Shown here piece after piece: positions 16,023-24,991 of a DNA stretch of 64,000 nt. Source of the stretch: Gammaproteobacteria bacterium (lineage in GTDB: Bacteria > Gemmatimonadota > Gemmatimonadetes > Longimicrobiales > Gaopeijiaceae); assembly GCA_028821195.1 (NCBI GenBank), contig JAPPHB010000003.1, forward strand, positions 1 to 64,000, read 5' to 3'. Under the pieces are notes generated by a model that made no database searches, was not told where the DNA came from, and was given only the letters and a program-made list of their open reading frames with translations. The first letter of the stretch is position 1, and each line of letters begins with the position of its first letter. The position numbers and the translations under genes were made by a program.

Positions 16023-17660
16023 TCATTGCACCTCCATCCCCAGCCGCTCGCACGCAAACTGCCAGCCATGGCTGCAGGCGCGCTCGTACAGCGCCGATTC
16101 CGGCATGTCCATCAGGTTGAGGCCTCCCTCGCGCAACAGCAGCCTGAGATCCAGTGTGCGGGGCGGGGCGCGACTCACCACCGAGGGATCGAGGAGGTTC
16201 ACGCAGCCGGCCTGGAACTGCGCCTCGCACGCCCGCGCGAAGAAGCCCAGCGCCAGCTCCGCGTCGGGCTCCACGATCCGGCCCTCCACGTAATGCGCGC
16301 CCAACTCGTTGCACGCCCATCCCGCGTTGTTGGCGCAGTAGCTCGCCTCGATCTGCACCAGCCGCTCGCAGGCGTCTGCCCGGCCCTCCTCACACGCCTC
16401 CTGCCAGAACGGCAGCATGTCGCCCCGGTGGCGGCCATCGGTCCGCCCGGTCGCGGTCATGGCGGCGAAGAAGGTTGTCCACACCGCCATGTGCACCAGG
16501 TTGGCCGTCGCCCATCGGACCTCGGTGAGGCGCCGGATGGGCGGACGGCTCTGGAGCGAGCGCACGAAGCGGTCGATCAGGGGCACGCTCAGGTTGAGCA
16601 GCGGCACGCACAACAGCTTGTCGTAGAAGGTCGGGGCACCCACGGCCTCGAGAAACCAGAACAGCCCGAAGACCCCAGCGCCGTACAGCGCTCCAAAGAT
16701 GGCCTTGCCGGTGCGTGTGCGGGGTGAGGTCGACGGGTCCGTGACCAGCAGGTGCAGCCCCAGGAAGACGGCTGCCGGAATCTCGGAGTCGATGAAGTAC
16801 GGGACCCCGGTCGCCGCCCCATAGAGCGCGCTCAGCCCGAAGAGCGCGGCCGCGGCCAGCCCCGACACGAGGGTGACCCGGAAGAAGTACATCACAACCA
16901 GGCCGAGCCCGAACAGGAGCAGGTAGATCGCGGGAACGAAGGTCAGCGTGGTGGCAATGTCCTGCCCCCACGTCAGATCGCTCGTCCCCGTTGCGATCAG
17001 CGCCAGCGAAAACAGTCCCAGCGAGAACGCCGAGGGGTTGAAGATGTGCGTGCGCCGTCCCTCGCGCCGCCACTGCACGAACGCCTTCCCCAGGAAGCCC
17101 GCGGCCACCATCAGGAACTGCAGGTAGAACCAGTCGTCCGTGAACCAGAGGAAGAGGTTGGTGCTGAAGATGATGGGAAACGGGCCGAAGCCAAGCACAT
17201 AGCGCTCGCCCCGCGACCACGCGAGCAGCATGTCGAACGCGTAGGCGAAGATCAGTTGCGCCAGCAGGAGCCCGGCGAAGTCGTAGACCGGACGCCAGTA
17301 CCAGCCCCAGACGGCGAACACCGTAAGTTGCACGAGGGCCTGCAGATAGTGCTGCGGGCGCAGGACGACCCGGAATCCGCAGGACGCACCGGCGCGCGAC
17401 AGCCTCGCGAACAGCACCCCCTGCCAGACCAGCAGCCCGGCCACCGCCGCCAGGAACGCGAAGGTGAGCCGGGCGTTGTCGGCGACGCGCGGCGCAAGCG
17501 AGAGAAGAAGGAGGACGAGCGTCAGGACGAGCGGGACGAGGAAGGCGCGGCGGAGGTCTGGAGCCTGAGAGCCGGGCCTCACGCTCGACTTCGGCGGCCC
17601 GGGTCCCGGCTGGGTGCTCCCGTCCGGGCGGCGCCTCCGCTTTCGTTTTGCTGCGGCCAT
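16023..17660 (-). CDS. NQR2/RnfD-like membrane protein with C-terminal Sel1-like tail
   Basis: A 545-residue inner-membrane protein. After a basic cytoplasmic N-terminus there are about ten hydrophobic segments. Two motifs recall the NqrB/RnfD family: HIFNPSAFSLGL and VTDPSTSPRTRTGKAIFG, the latter around the flavin-attachment site. In the true families FMN is bound through Thr; Ser/Thr residues are available here. After the last membrane segment (about residue 405) comes a cysteine-rich soluble tail with Sel1-type repeats (ACEEGRADACERL, ACEAQFQAGCVNL, ACSHGWQFACERL). No other nqr or rnf gene is in the window, so it may be a stand-alone electron-transfer membrane protein. It is followed by the SUMF1-type gene. 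Confidence 0.7.
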   Translation of the reverse strand: MAAAKRKRRRRPDGSTQPGPGPPKSSVRPGSQAPDLRRAFLVPLVLTLVLLLLSLAPRVADNARLTFAFLAAVAGLLVWQGVLFARLSRAGASCGFRVVLRPQHYLQALVQLTVFAVWGWYWRPVYDFAGLLLAQLIFAYAFDMLLAWSRGERYVLGFGPFPIIFSTNLFLWFTDDWFYLQFLMVAAGFLGKAFVQWRREGRRTHIFNPSAFSLGLFSLALIATGTSDLTWGQDIATTLTFVPAIYLLLFGLGLVVMYFFRVTLVSGLAAAALFGLSALYGAATGVPYFIDSEIPAAVFLGLHLLVTDPSTSPRTRTGKAIFGALYGAGVFGLFWFLEAVGAPTFYDKLLCVPLLNLSVPLIDRFVRSLQSRPPIRRLTEVRWATANLVHMAVWTTFFAAMTATGRTDGRHRGDMLPFWQEACEEGRADACERLVQIEASYCANNAGWACNELGAHYVEGRIVEPDAELALGFFARACEAQFQAGCVNLLDPSVVSRAPPRTLDLRLLLREGGLNLMDMPESALYERACSHGWQFACERLGMEVQ

Positions 17661-17704
17661 GGGTCTGCGGGTCCTGCTGAGGCTTGACCGGATGTACCTG
17701 ATAA

Positions 17705-17722
17705 ACTAGTCTGAACAACTAG
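17705..17722 (+). promoter_or_regulatory. Inverted repeat between the NQR2-like gene and the Phd/PIN locus
   Basis: ACTAGT (17705-17710) and ACTAG (17718-17722) form an inverted repeat in an AT-rich stretch (ataaactagtctgaac) within the divergent region. It lies about 75 bases before the antitoxin start and 45 bases before the NQR2-like start. A candidate operator for antitoxin autoregulation. Confidence 0.35.
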
Positions 17723-17779
17723 ACAGATAAAAAGTTAAGGTCGCGGTCGGCCTTAAGCGCCGCCACTACACACGAGGCA

Positions 17780-18025
17780 ATGTCCATGATCGAGGTTGGG
17801 GCGTTCGATGCCAAGACCCACCTGTCCTCGCTGTTGAACAAGGTTGCGCAAGGAGAGGAAGTGCTCATCACTCGACGAGGCATCCCAGTCGCCCGGCTCG
17901 TCCCCGCTCAAGAAGCAGATCGGTCTCGTGTCGCGAAAGCGATTCAGCGGCTCCGGTCCTTACGTGAGGGAGTTGAGCTTCGCGGCCTGAGTTGGAAGGA
18001 ACTTCGCGACCGGGGACGCCGGTGA
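17780..18025 (+). CDS. Phd/YefM-type antitoxin
   Basis: An 81-residue antitoxin. The N-terminus IEVGAFDAKTHLSSLLNKV followed by GEEVLITRRGIPVARLVP is the standard Phd/YefM fold that binds operator DNA. The basic C-terminal tail (SLREGVELRGLSWKELRDRGRR) would bind the toxin. ATG 17786 is an equally good start, removing two residues. Its TGA overlaps the toxin GTG by four bases. It probably represses its own promoter through the AT-rich inverted repeat upstream. Confidence 0.85.
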   Translation: MSMIEVGAFDAKTHLSSLLNKVAQGEEVLITRRGIPVARLVPAQEADRSRVAKAIQRLRSLREGVELRGLSWKELRDRGRR

Positions 18026-18435
18026 GTGAGTTCGTGCTGGACTGCTCGGTTGCTGTAGCCTGGTTCTTTGAAGATGAGGCGAATCCCGAAACCGATGCCC
18101 TGCTGGATCGAGCGATGGAGAGCGGTGCGCTGGTGCCTGGGCTCTGGCGGCTCGAGGTCGGTAACGTTCTGTCCCAGGCAGAGCGCCGGAGACGTATCGA
18201 TCCCTCGAAGCTGGCGTCCTATGTCGATGTCCTGGCGCAGCTACCCATCGCCACGGACACCGAGACCGAGGAACGGGCGCTACGGGAAACCCTGGCGCTC
18301 GCCCGCCAGGAGCGTCTGACCACCTACGACGCTGCGTATCTCGAGGTCGCAATGAGGCGCGGGATGCCTCTCGCGACGCTTGACAAGGCACTCATTCGGG
18401 CCGCGCGCCGCGTCGGGGTAAACACACTTCCGTGA
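18022..18435 (+). CDS. PIN-domain toxin (VapC type)
   Basis: A 137-residue PIN endoribonuclease. It starts at GTG 18022 in a GTGA overlap with the antitoxin. Conserved acidic positions appear in FVLDCSVAVAWFFEDE, in WRLEVGNVL, and in TTYDAAYLEVAMRRGMPLATLD, the complete VapC active-site pattern. It ends 12 bases from the convergent rhodanese gene. Targets are unknown. It is not close in sequence to the PIN toxin at 14602, so the two loci were probably acquired independently. Confidence 0.85.
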   Translation: MSEFVLDCSVAVAWFFEDEANPETDALLDRAMESGALVPGLWRLEVGNVLSQAERRRRIDPSKLASYVDVLAQLPIATDTETEERALRETLALARQERLTTYDAAYLEVAMRRGMPLATLDKALIRAARRVGVNTLP

Positions 18436-18447
18436 GACGCCTCCTCC

Positions 18448-19356
18448 TCAGCCCGGCGGGCGCTGCGGCCCCCTCTCTGCGGGCAGCCCCAGCAGGCTCC
18501 AGTCGTTCCAGGAGCCGTCGTAGAAGCGGGTCTCGTGGCCCATCAGGCGCGAGACGAAGTAGTTCACGCTGGCGCGCATTCCGATGTAGCAGTAGCTGAT
18601 GACGGTCTCGCCCGGGTCGATGCCCGCGCGCCGGAAGAGGGTCTCCATCTGATCGCGCGAGACGAAGCGCGGTTCCTCGCGCGAGACCATGAACTCCTCC
18701 CAGTAGACCTGCCCCGCGCCGGGGATGTGCCCCGGCCGATAGGTGCCGTCGCGCCCGTTGTCGGCGCCCGTGTACTCGTTGTCGGGGCGGCCGTCCAGGA
18801 GGGCGTACCCGGCCCGGTTGCGGCGTTCGTCCACCCACTCCGCGTCCACGAAGACGTCGTCCTGCGGGCGAGGCTCGAAGGCGCCGCGTCCGCCGGAAAC
18901 AGAGCCCGTCGCCACCTCCCGTCCCGCTTCCCGCCATGCGAAGAGCCCGCCGTCCAGGATGGAGACCTGCTGGTGGCCGAGGTGCTCGAGGGTGACGAAG
19001 GCGCGCGCGGCCGGGATGGGCGTGCCGTAGAGGACGACGTGCAGATCGTTGGAGATGCCCGCCCGCCGGAACACCTCGACCACCTGCTCCACCGGCGGAA
19101 GTTCGACCAGCCGCTCACCCGCCTGGGTCACGATCTCCTGGTAGGGGAGGAAGCGTGCGCCCGGAATGTGCCCCTCCAGGAAGGTCGACTGGTCGTACTC
19201 GACGTTCAGGAGCAGCAGGCCGGGATCGTCGAGACGCTCCGCGAGCCAGTCCTCGGTTACGAGGAGAGGATGGGTCTGCTGTGCCAGGCCGGAGGCCGGC
19301 AGCAGCACGGTCGCCAGCGCCAGCACCCGTCGTATGCCGTGTCGATTGATCCGCAT
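18448..19356 (-). CDS. Exported tandem-domain rhodanese (thiosulfate/mercaptopyruvate sulfurtransferase-like)
   Basis: A 302-residue protein with a Sec signal (VLALATVLLPASGLAQQ) and two rhodanese domains, about 30-150 and 165-290. The second domain holds the catalytic cysteine Cys256 (ISYCYIGMRAS). In the first domain the equivalent loop reads VLYGTPIPAAR, with Gly instead of Cys, as in most tandem rhodaneses where only the C-terminal half is active. It would transfer sulfane sulfur to a thiophilic acceptor in the periplasm. It begins 14 bases after the lhr stop, so the two share a transcript, although no functional link is known. Confidence 0.9.
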   Translation of the reverse strand: MRINRHGIRRVLALATVLLPASGLAQQTHPLLVTEDWLAERLDDPGLLLLNVEYDQSTFLEGHIPGARFLPYQEIVTQAGERLVELPPVEQVVEVFRRAGISNDLHVVLYGTPIPAARAFVTLEHLGHQQVSILDGGLFAWREAGREVATGSVSGGRGAFEPRPQDDVFVDAEWVDERRNRAGYALLDGRPDNEYTGADNGRDGTYRPGHIPGAGQVYWEEFMVSREEPRFVSRDQMETLFRRAGIDPGETVISYCYIGMRASVNYFVSRLMGHETRFYDGSWNDWSLLGLPAERGPQRPPG

Positions 19357-19370
19357 GGTCCTGCTCCGTG

Positions 19371-22300
19371 TCAGGTGTTTGTTCGTCCGGCCGCGGCCAC
19401 GCGCCGCTTGCGGCCCATGTAGGAGCGCAGCGCCGGGGGCAGCGATCCGATGCGCGCGGCCCGCTCGATCTGGTTTGCGACCCCGTCTTCGTACTCGGCC
19501 AGCCGTACGAAGGCGCCGCCCTCGTGTGCCGCCACCGGGACGCCGTCCCGGTAGACGACCCGGTTTCTGGTGCTCTTCGCGATACGCGGGCCCGGTGCGA
19601 GGATGCCGGTGAGGTTGAGCGGGTCGGCGGCGCTGACCGGTACCGGCCGGCCGGAAGGCGCCTTCCGGCGGATACGGCGCAGCAGGCCCACTGCCTCGGG
19701 GAGCGCGAACTGCTCGCCGGACACCCCGGTGACGAAGCGGCCCCCCCGCACGTCGCCCCTCGCCTCCATGCGGCGAAGCGCGCGCACCAGTTGCCACCAG
19801 GGCAACGTGCGCGGCTCGTTGTCGAGCAACCTGCGGAAGACCACCCCGTAGCGGCGCAGCAGAACGCGGGCAATCGACGCGGCGCGTGCTTCCTCCCCCG
19901 CCCCCGCCTCTCCCCCGCTGCCGGGCAGGTCGCGGCGCAGAAGCGACCACCGCCCCGCCGAGTCCACCCCGAAGGCGACCGACGACCGGCGGCGGCCGCG
20001 GCGCTCCCAACGCTCCCGGCGGCCGGGCCGGTCTTGCGTGCCCGCCGGAGTGCCCGACCCGGCCGAGCGGCCTCGCGTGCCGACCGCATTGGCCGCCCGG
20101 GACGTGCGGCCCGCGGGCCCGAGCGGCTTGCGCCGGTCGGAGGGCACGAGCAACGCGCGCAACCCGGTGAAGCTGTCGGCGGTGCCCAGGCCGGCGGCGA
20201 CCAGCTCGCCCAGCGCCTCCTCCACCCGGGTCGGGAGCAGGCCGGACGCGCCCACCAGCTCGTGGAAGAAGGAGGCGCCGCGATCGGCCAGCACGTCGTG
20301 CACGGCCCGCCCGTGGGCGGAGAGGAGGGAGGCGGCGCCGTTGGCCGCGGGGTCTCCACCGGCCCCGGCGTTCTCGCCGGCCACCGGATCCCCGCCGGGG
20401 CGCAGCCACACCTCCATCCGGCTGCGGTCCAGGAATGCGATCGGGGTGGCGGGCAGCGGGCCGCGCATCGGGCGACCGTTCCCCGCCGGCGGAGAGATGC
20501 GCGCCCACGTGACGCGTCCGGCCAGACAGACCGCGTCCAGCAGCCCGGGGTCGTAGCTTGCGACCCGCTGGCCGAGGACGTCCGCCTCCCACGCGCCCGC
20601 GCAGGTCTCGAATCCCTCGAGCTGGGCGAGCACGCCGGCCAGCCCCTCCACCCCCGCGGCCTGCTCGCCCTCGGCGACCCTCTGCCACGCGAACAGGAAA
20701 CGCATGAAGTCGGCCTGCGACACCGGCCGGATCTCCGCCCGCAATCGGTTCAGGGTGTAGCGATGGATGCGGGCGAGCAGGCGTCGCTCGCACCACTCCA
20801 CCCCTGCGTCCGGGCTGGTGAAGGCCCCCCGCAGCACGAAGCCCTCGGCCTCGAGCGCGAGCAGCGCCGCCTCCACCTCCGGTTCGCCCACGGCGAGCGT
20901 CTCGGCCATCTTGCCGGCCGTGACAGGGCCGCACAACTGGAGCCGGCCGCGCAGCAGTTCGCGCATCGCGTCCTCCCGGCTCCACTCGCGCGCGGCCAGG
21001 TCGGCGGGGGGCGTCAGGGCCGGCTCGAGCCGTACTTCCGCACCGGCCACCGCAAGCACCTCCGGCAACCGCTCGGCGCTCACCCACCAGGCTGCCCCAC
21101 CCACCTGCAGCCGCCCCGCCCGTCCGGTCGCGCACAGCTCCTCGAAGAGGCCCTGCCACGAACGCCCATCCCCTTCCGCGCCCGGGTTCCCCTGCTCTCC
21201 TTCTGCGGCCGTCAGCATCGCCGCCGTCAACAGCGCGTCGTGCAGTTCGTCCGCGTCGCGCGGATCGGGCCACACCTCCTCGCGCACGCGCTGAATGGCC
21301 GCCGGGTCGAGCGCACCCAGCTCGTCCGCGGAAGACGGCTCGAACGCCCGCCTTGTCTGCACCGCCCGCGCGCGCCGCTCCTCCAGCGGGGCATCGTCCA
21401 GGAACGAATACGGGGCCGAGTTGAGGATCTCGTGGCTGAGTACCGAGGGCTCGGGGGTGTCGCGCGTGACGTAGCGGATCTCCCCCGCGAACACCCGCCG
21501 CAGCACGGCGTCGAGCTCGCTCATCGCCATCGCCTCCTCCAGGCAATCGCGCATCGTCTGCCGGACGAGGGGATGATCGGGGATCTCGCGGTCGCCGCCG
21601 ATGTTCTCCAGGCACGCGGCCGCGTCCGGGAAGGCCGCCGCCATCAGGTCGTCGGCCTCCATGCGCTGCAGTTGGGGAGGCACCTTGCGCCCCGCCCGGT
21701 TGCGCAGCACCGCCAGCGAGATGGTCGCGTTCCAGCGCCAGCGGGTCGGGAAGACCGGCGAGTCGATCAGCGCCTGCACCAGCGTCCGCTCGAGCGTGTC
21801 CGGGTGCACGTAGCGGAAGACATCCTCCAGCGGGAAGGAATGCTGGGGTCCGAGCGAGAGCAGCACGCCTTCCTCCGTGGCCGCGGCCTGGAGCTCGAAG
21901 TTGAACTGCCGGCAAAACTTCTTGCGCAGCGCCAGCCCCCACGCCCGGTTCACGCGCGAGCCGAAAGGCGCGTGCAGGATCATCTGCATGCCCCCGGCCT
22001 CGTCGAAGAAGCGTTCGAGCACCAGCGTGTCCTGCGTGGGCAGTGCTCCGAGGATGTGCTTCGCCTCCCGCAGATAGTGCTGGATCTGACGCGCGGCAGA
22101 ATCCGAAAGCCCGAGTCCTTCGAGCCACTTCGCGGCAGCATCCTCGTCCTCCCCGTCAAGATGCACCTCGACGTCGGCGCGCAGCCGGGCCACGGAGGTC
22201 GACAGCTCCGCGCTCCGCCCGGGCGCCTCTCCCAGCCAGAACGGGATCGTCGGCGGCTCCCCGTGCGCGTCCGCCACCCGGACGGTGCCGGAATTGACTT

Positions 22301-23930
22301 GGAGAATGCGCCAGGAGGTGTTGCCCAACTGGAAGATGTCGCCCGCGGAACTCTCGATGGCGAAGTCCTCGTTGAGCGTGCCGATGAAGGTCTCCTCGGG
22401 GTCGAGCACCACCCGGTAGTCGGCGTTGTCGGGGATGGCGCCCCCGGCCGTGATCGCCGTGAGGCGGGCCGCGCGCCGGCCCTTGATGCGCCCGTTGACC
22501 CGGTCCCGGTGAACCAGCGCCCCGCGCCGCCCGCGCCGGGTGACGAAGCCCTCGGCCACCATCTGCACCACCTCGTCGAAATGCTCGCGCGCCAGCTCCC
22601 GGTACGGGTACGCGCCGCGCCAGAGGTGGTAGAGCTCATCCTCCGACCAGGACTCGCACGCGGACTCGGCCACGGTCTGCTGCGCCAGCACGTCGAGCGG
22701 CTGCGGCATCATGACCAGCCGGTCCAGTTCCCCGTCGTTCACAGCGCGCACGAGCGCAGCGCACTCCACCAGGTCGTCGCGGGACAGCGGAAACAAGCGG
22801 CCCTTCGGAGTGCCGCGCACGGTGTGGCCGGAGCGCCCCACCCGCTGCAGGAAGGTCGAGATCCAGCGCGGCGAGCCGATCTGGCACACGAGGTCCACAT
22901 GCCCGATGTCGATGCCGAGCTCGAGCGACGCGGTGGCCACCAGCGCCTTCAGGCCGCCCGCGCGCAGCCGGTCCTCCGCGGACAGGCGCGCCTCCTTTGA
23001 GAGGCTGCCGTGGTGCGCGGTGACCGCCTCCTCGCCCAGCCGGTCGGTCAGCCGGGCCGCGAGCCGCTCCGCCATCCGGCGCGTGTTGACGAAGACGAGG
23101 GTTGTCCTGTGGGCCTCGATCGACTCCGTCAGCCGTTCGTAGACCTCCGACCATACCTCGTGCGACATCACCGCTTCCATGGGCGATGGCGGCACCTCGA
23201 TGGCCAGGTCCATGGTGCGGCGATGCCCTGCGTCGATGATCTCGCCGCGCTCCGGATCAATCTTCGCGTCCCGGTTCTGGCTGCCCAGCAGGAAGCGCGC
23301 GACCTCGCCGACCGGCTTCTGGGTGGCCGACAGCCCGATGCGCTGCAGGGGCCGGCCCGCCACGTGCCCCAGCCGCTCCAGGCTGAGCGCCAGGTGCGAT
23401 CCGCGGCGCGAATCGATGACGGCGTGGATCTCGTCCACGATCACCGTGCGCACGGTGCCGAGCATCGCGCGGCTTCGCTCGGCGGTCAGGAGCAGGTAGA
23501 GGGATTCCGGCGTGGTGACCAGGATATGCGGAGGGGTGCGCAGCATGGCGGCGCGGCGCGAGGAGGGCGTATCCCCGGTGCGTACTGCGGAACGGATGCG
23601 GACGGCGGGCAGGCCCGCCCCCACGGCGCGCTGGCGGATGGCGGCGAGCGGCTCCTCCAGGTTCTTGTGGATGTCCGCGCTGAGCGCCTTGAGGGGCGAG
23701 ATGTAGAGGACGCGAACCTCGTTCTCGAGACCATGCTCGAGCCCTTCGCGCAGCAGCTCGTCGATGGCGTTCAGGAAGGCGGCAAGGGTCTTGCCGGACC
23801 CGGTCGGGGCGGCGAGGAGCGTGTGGCGGCCGTCGCGGATGGCGGCCCAGGCGCGCTCCTGGGCCGGGAGCGGCGGCCCCAGCGTCTCGGTGAACCAGCC
23901 GGCGACGATCGGGTGGAAGGGCAGGCTCAT
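19371..23930 (-). CDS. lhr: Large ATP-dependent helicase Lhr
   Basis: A 1519-residue superfamily-2 helicase, the length of full-size bacterial Lhr. Walker A APTGSGKT is at 41-48 and the DEIH box at about 166-169. Motif III (SATQKPVGEV) and motif VI (QRVGRSGHT) follow. The long C-terminal half contains the Lhr-specific winged-helix and core regions, including ILHAPFGSRVNRAWGLALRKKF, diagnostic of the family. Lhr is a 3'-5' DNA/RNA helicase tied to DNA repair. ATG 23930 is chosen because the frame upstream is low-complexity and the family starts with the PF-HP-W motif seen here at residues 4-12. It heads an operon with the rhodanese. Confidence 0.95.
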   Translation of the reverse strand: MSLPFHPIVAGWFTETLGPPLPAQERAWAAIRDGRHTLLAAPTGSGKTLAAFLNAIDELLREGLEHGLENEVRVLYISPLKALSADIHKNLEEPLAAIRQRAVGAGLPAVRIRSAVRTGDTPSSRRAAMLRTPPHILVTTPESLYLLLTAERSRAMLGTVRTVIVDEIHAVIDSRRGSHLALSLERLGHVAGRPLQRIGLSATQKPVGEVARFLLGSQNRDAKIDPERGEIIDAGHRRTMDLAIEVPPSPMEAVMSHEVWSEVYERLTESIEAHRTTLVFVNTRRMAERLAARLTDRLGEEAVTAHHGSLSKEARLSAEDRLRAGGLKALVATASLELGIDIGHVDLVCQIGSPRWISTFLQRVGRSGHTVRGTPKGRLFPLSRDDLVECAALVRAVNDGELDRLVMMPQPLDVLAQQTVAESACESWSEDELYHLWRGAYPYRELAREHFDEVVQMVAEGFVTRRGRRGALVHRDRVNGRIKGRRAARLTAITAGGAIPDNADYRVVLDPEETFIGTLNEDFAIESSAGDIFQLGNTSWRILQVNSGTVRVADAHGEPPTIPFWLGEAPGRSAELSTSVARLRADVEVHLDGEDEDAAAKWLEGLGLSDSAARQIQHYLREAKHILGALPTQDTLVLERFFDEAGGMQMILHAPFGSRVNRAWGLALRKKFCRQFNFELQAAATEEGVLLSLGPQHSFPLEDVFRYVHPDTLERTLVQALIDSPVFPTRWRWNATISLAVLRNRAGRKVPPQLQRMEADDLMAAAFPDAAACLENIGGDREIPDHPLVRQTMRDCLEEAMAMSELDAVLRRVFAGEIRYVTRDTPEPSVLSHEILNSAPYSFLDDAPLEERRARAVQTRRAFEPSSADELGALDPAAIQRVREEVWPDPRDADELHDALLTAAMLTAAEGEQGNPGAEGDGRSWQGLFEELCATGRAGRLQVGGAAWWVSAERLPEVLAVAGAEVRLEPALTPPADLAAREWSREDAMRELLRGRLQLCGPVTAGKMAETLAVGEPEVEAALLALEAEGFVLRGAFTSPDAGVEWCERRLLARIHRYTLNRLRAEIRPVSQADFMRFLFAWQRVAEGEQAAGVEGLAGVLAQLEGFETCAGAWEADVLGQRVASYDPGLLDAVCLAGRVTWARISPPAGNGRPMRGPLPATPIAFLDRSRMEVWLRPGGDPVAGENAGAGGDPAANGAASLLSAHGRAVHDVLADRGASFFHELVGASGLLPTRVEEALGELVAAGLGTADSFTGLRALLVPSDRRKPLGPAGRTSRAANAVGTRGRSAGSGTPAGTQDRPGRRERWERRGRRRSSVAFGVDSAGRWSLLRRDLPGSGGEAGAGEEARAASIARVLLRRYGVVFRRLLDNEPRTLPWWQLVRALRRMEARGDVRGGRFVTGVSGEQFALPEAVGLLRRIRRKAPSGRPVPVSAADPLNLTGILAPGPRIAKSTRNRVVYRDGVPVAAHEGGAFVRLAEYEDGVANQIERAARIGSLPPALRSYMGRKRRVAAAGRTNT

Positions 23931-24102
23931 TGGCGAACCGTAACCCGGATGCCCGACACCGGCAACCGACATTAACATACCGTACGGCGCCCATCGGGGA
24001 TTCCGGACCTGGTCCACGTCCCGGCATCGGTGAACGCGGAGGCCGGCCTTCGCTCGACGGCGCGCCTCCCGGGTCCCGATCTCTGCAACGTCAGGAGAAC
24101 CA

Positions 24103-24930
24103 ATGAAATCAGGATGGCGCCTGGTCGCCGCCGCCGCGGCCCTCTTGCTCTCGACCCCTCTCGCCTCATACGGGCAGGATCCGCCCACACCGGCCGAACC
24201 GCTCGACACGCCCATCCTGCTGAGGCTCGCGCCACCCGAGGGCCAGGTGTCCCGCTACGCCCATACCCTGGAGACGGATATCGAGAATCCCATGATGCCG
24301 TCGAACGGCCCTGTCATGACACGCCGGTTTTACCACACCCAGACCGTCCTGAGCGTTGAGGACGAGGTGATTCGATTCCGAACCACGATCGACTCGACCA
24401 CTAGCGCGATGACGATGGCGATGCCCGGGCTGGACGAGTGGCCGGACCTGTCAGGAAGCGTCTCCACCACGGAAATGGACACGCGTGGGCGAGTGCTTGG
24501 CGTCATCAGTACCGAGGGCCTGCCGGACATCCCCGGGTTCGACCCGGAGAGCCTCTTCCGGGAATCACGCTTTTTCGTATTCCCCGAGGACGCGGTCAAC
24601 CCGGGGGATTCCTGGACCGTGAACGAACCGATGAATGTTCCCATGGGCCCCGCTGGAACGATGTCCATGGAGCTGGAAATGACATACACCTTCGTCAGCC
24701 TCGAAGGCTACCTCGCCACCCTTTCCTTCGAGGGTCCGATCGACATGGAGCTGGACGCCGGGATCGGGACAATGACGGCTTCCGGAGCCATGACCGGAAC
24801 CATGGTCGTGGACCTCGCCGAGGGCCGTTTCCAGAGCCAGTCGATCGAGACCGGCCTCGACATGAGCATGGCCGCAATGACGATGGGGATGACGATGACG
24901 TTCAACTACGAACTGATCCCGGATCCCTGA
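24103..24930 (+). CDS. Secreted hypothetical protein (DUF6263-like)
   Basis: A 275-residue protein with a clear Sec signal (LVAAAAALLLSTPLASYGQ) and cleavage near residue 24. The mature part is beta-rich with many Met and Thr residues (TSAMTMAMPG, MNVPMGPAGTMSMELEM, MAAMTMGMTMTF). The overall pattern, a scaling of squared or threshold terms followed by PGDSWTV, resembles DUF6263 proteins, but I hold that loosely. AGGAGA lies upstream of the ATG at normal spacing. It is divergent from lhr and convergent with the gamma-glutamyltransferase gene. No function can be given. Confidence 0.7.
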   Translation: MKSGWRLVAAAAALLLSTPLASYGQDPPTPAEPLDTPILLRLAPPEGQVSRYAHTLETDIENPMMPSNGPVMTRRFYHTQTVLSVEDEVIRFRTTIDSTTSAMTMAMPGLDEWPDLSGSVSTTEMDTRGRVLGVISTEGLPDIPGFDPESLFRESRFFVFPEDAVNPGDSWTVNEPMNVPMGPAGTMSMELEMTYTFVSLEGYLATLSFEGPIDMELDAGIGTMTASGAMTGTMVVDLAEGRFQSQSIETGLDMSMAAMTMGMTMTFNYELIPDP

Positions 24931-24991
24931 TCCAGAGCGTCGGGACGTCGTGCGCCGCCGCAGGCGGACCGGTAGCGGCGGGAAGGTAAGC

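Noticed and set aside
19368-23000. 1210-residue frame antisense to lhr
   Set aside because: Lhr motifs are complete on the minus strand; the antisense frame has none.
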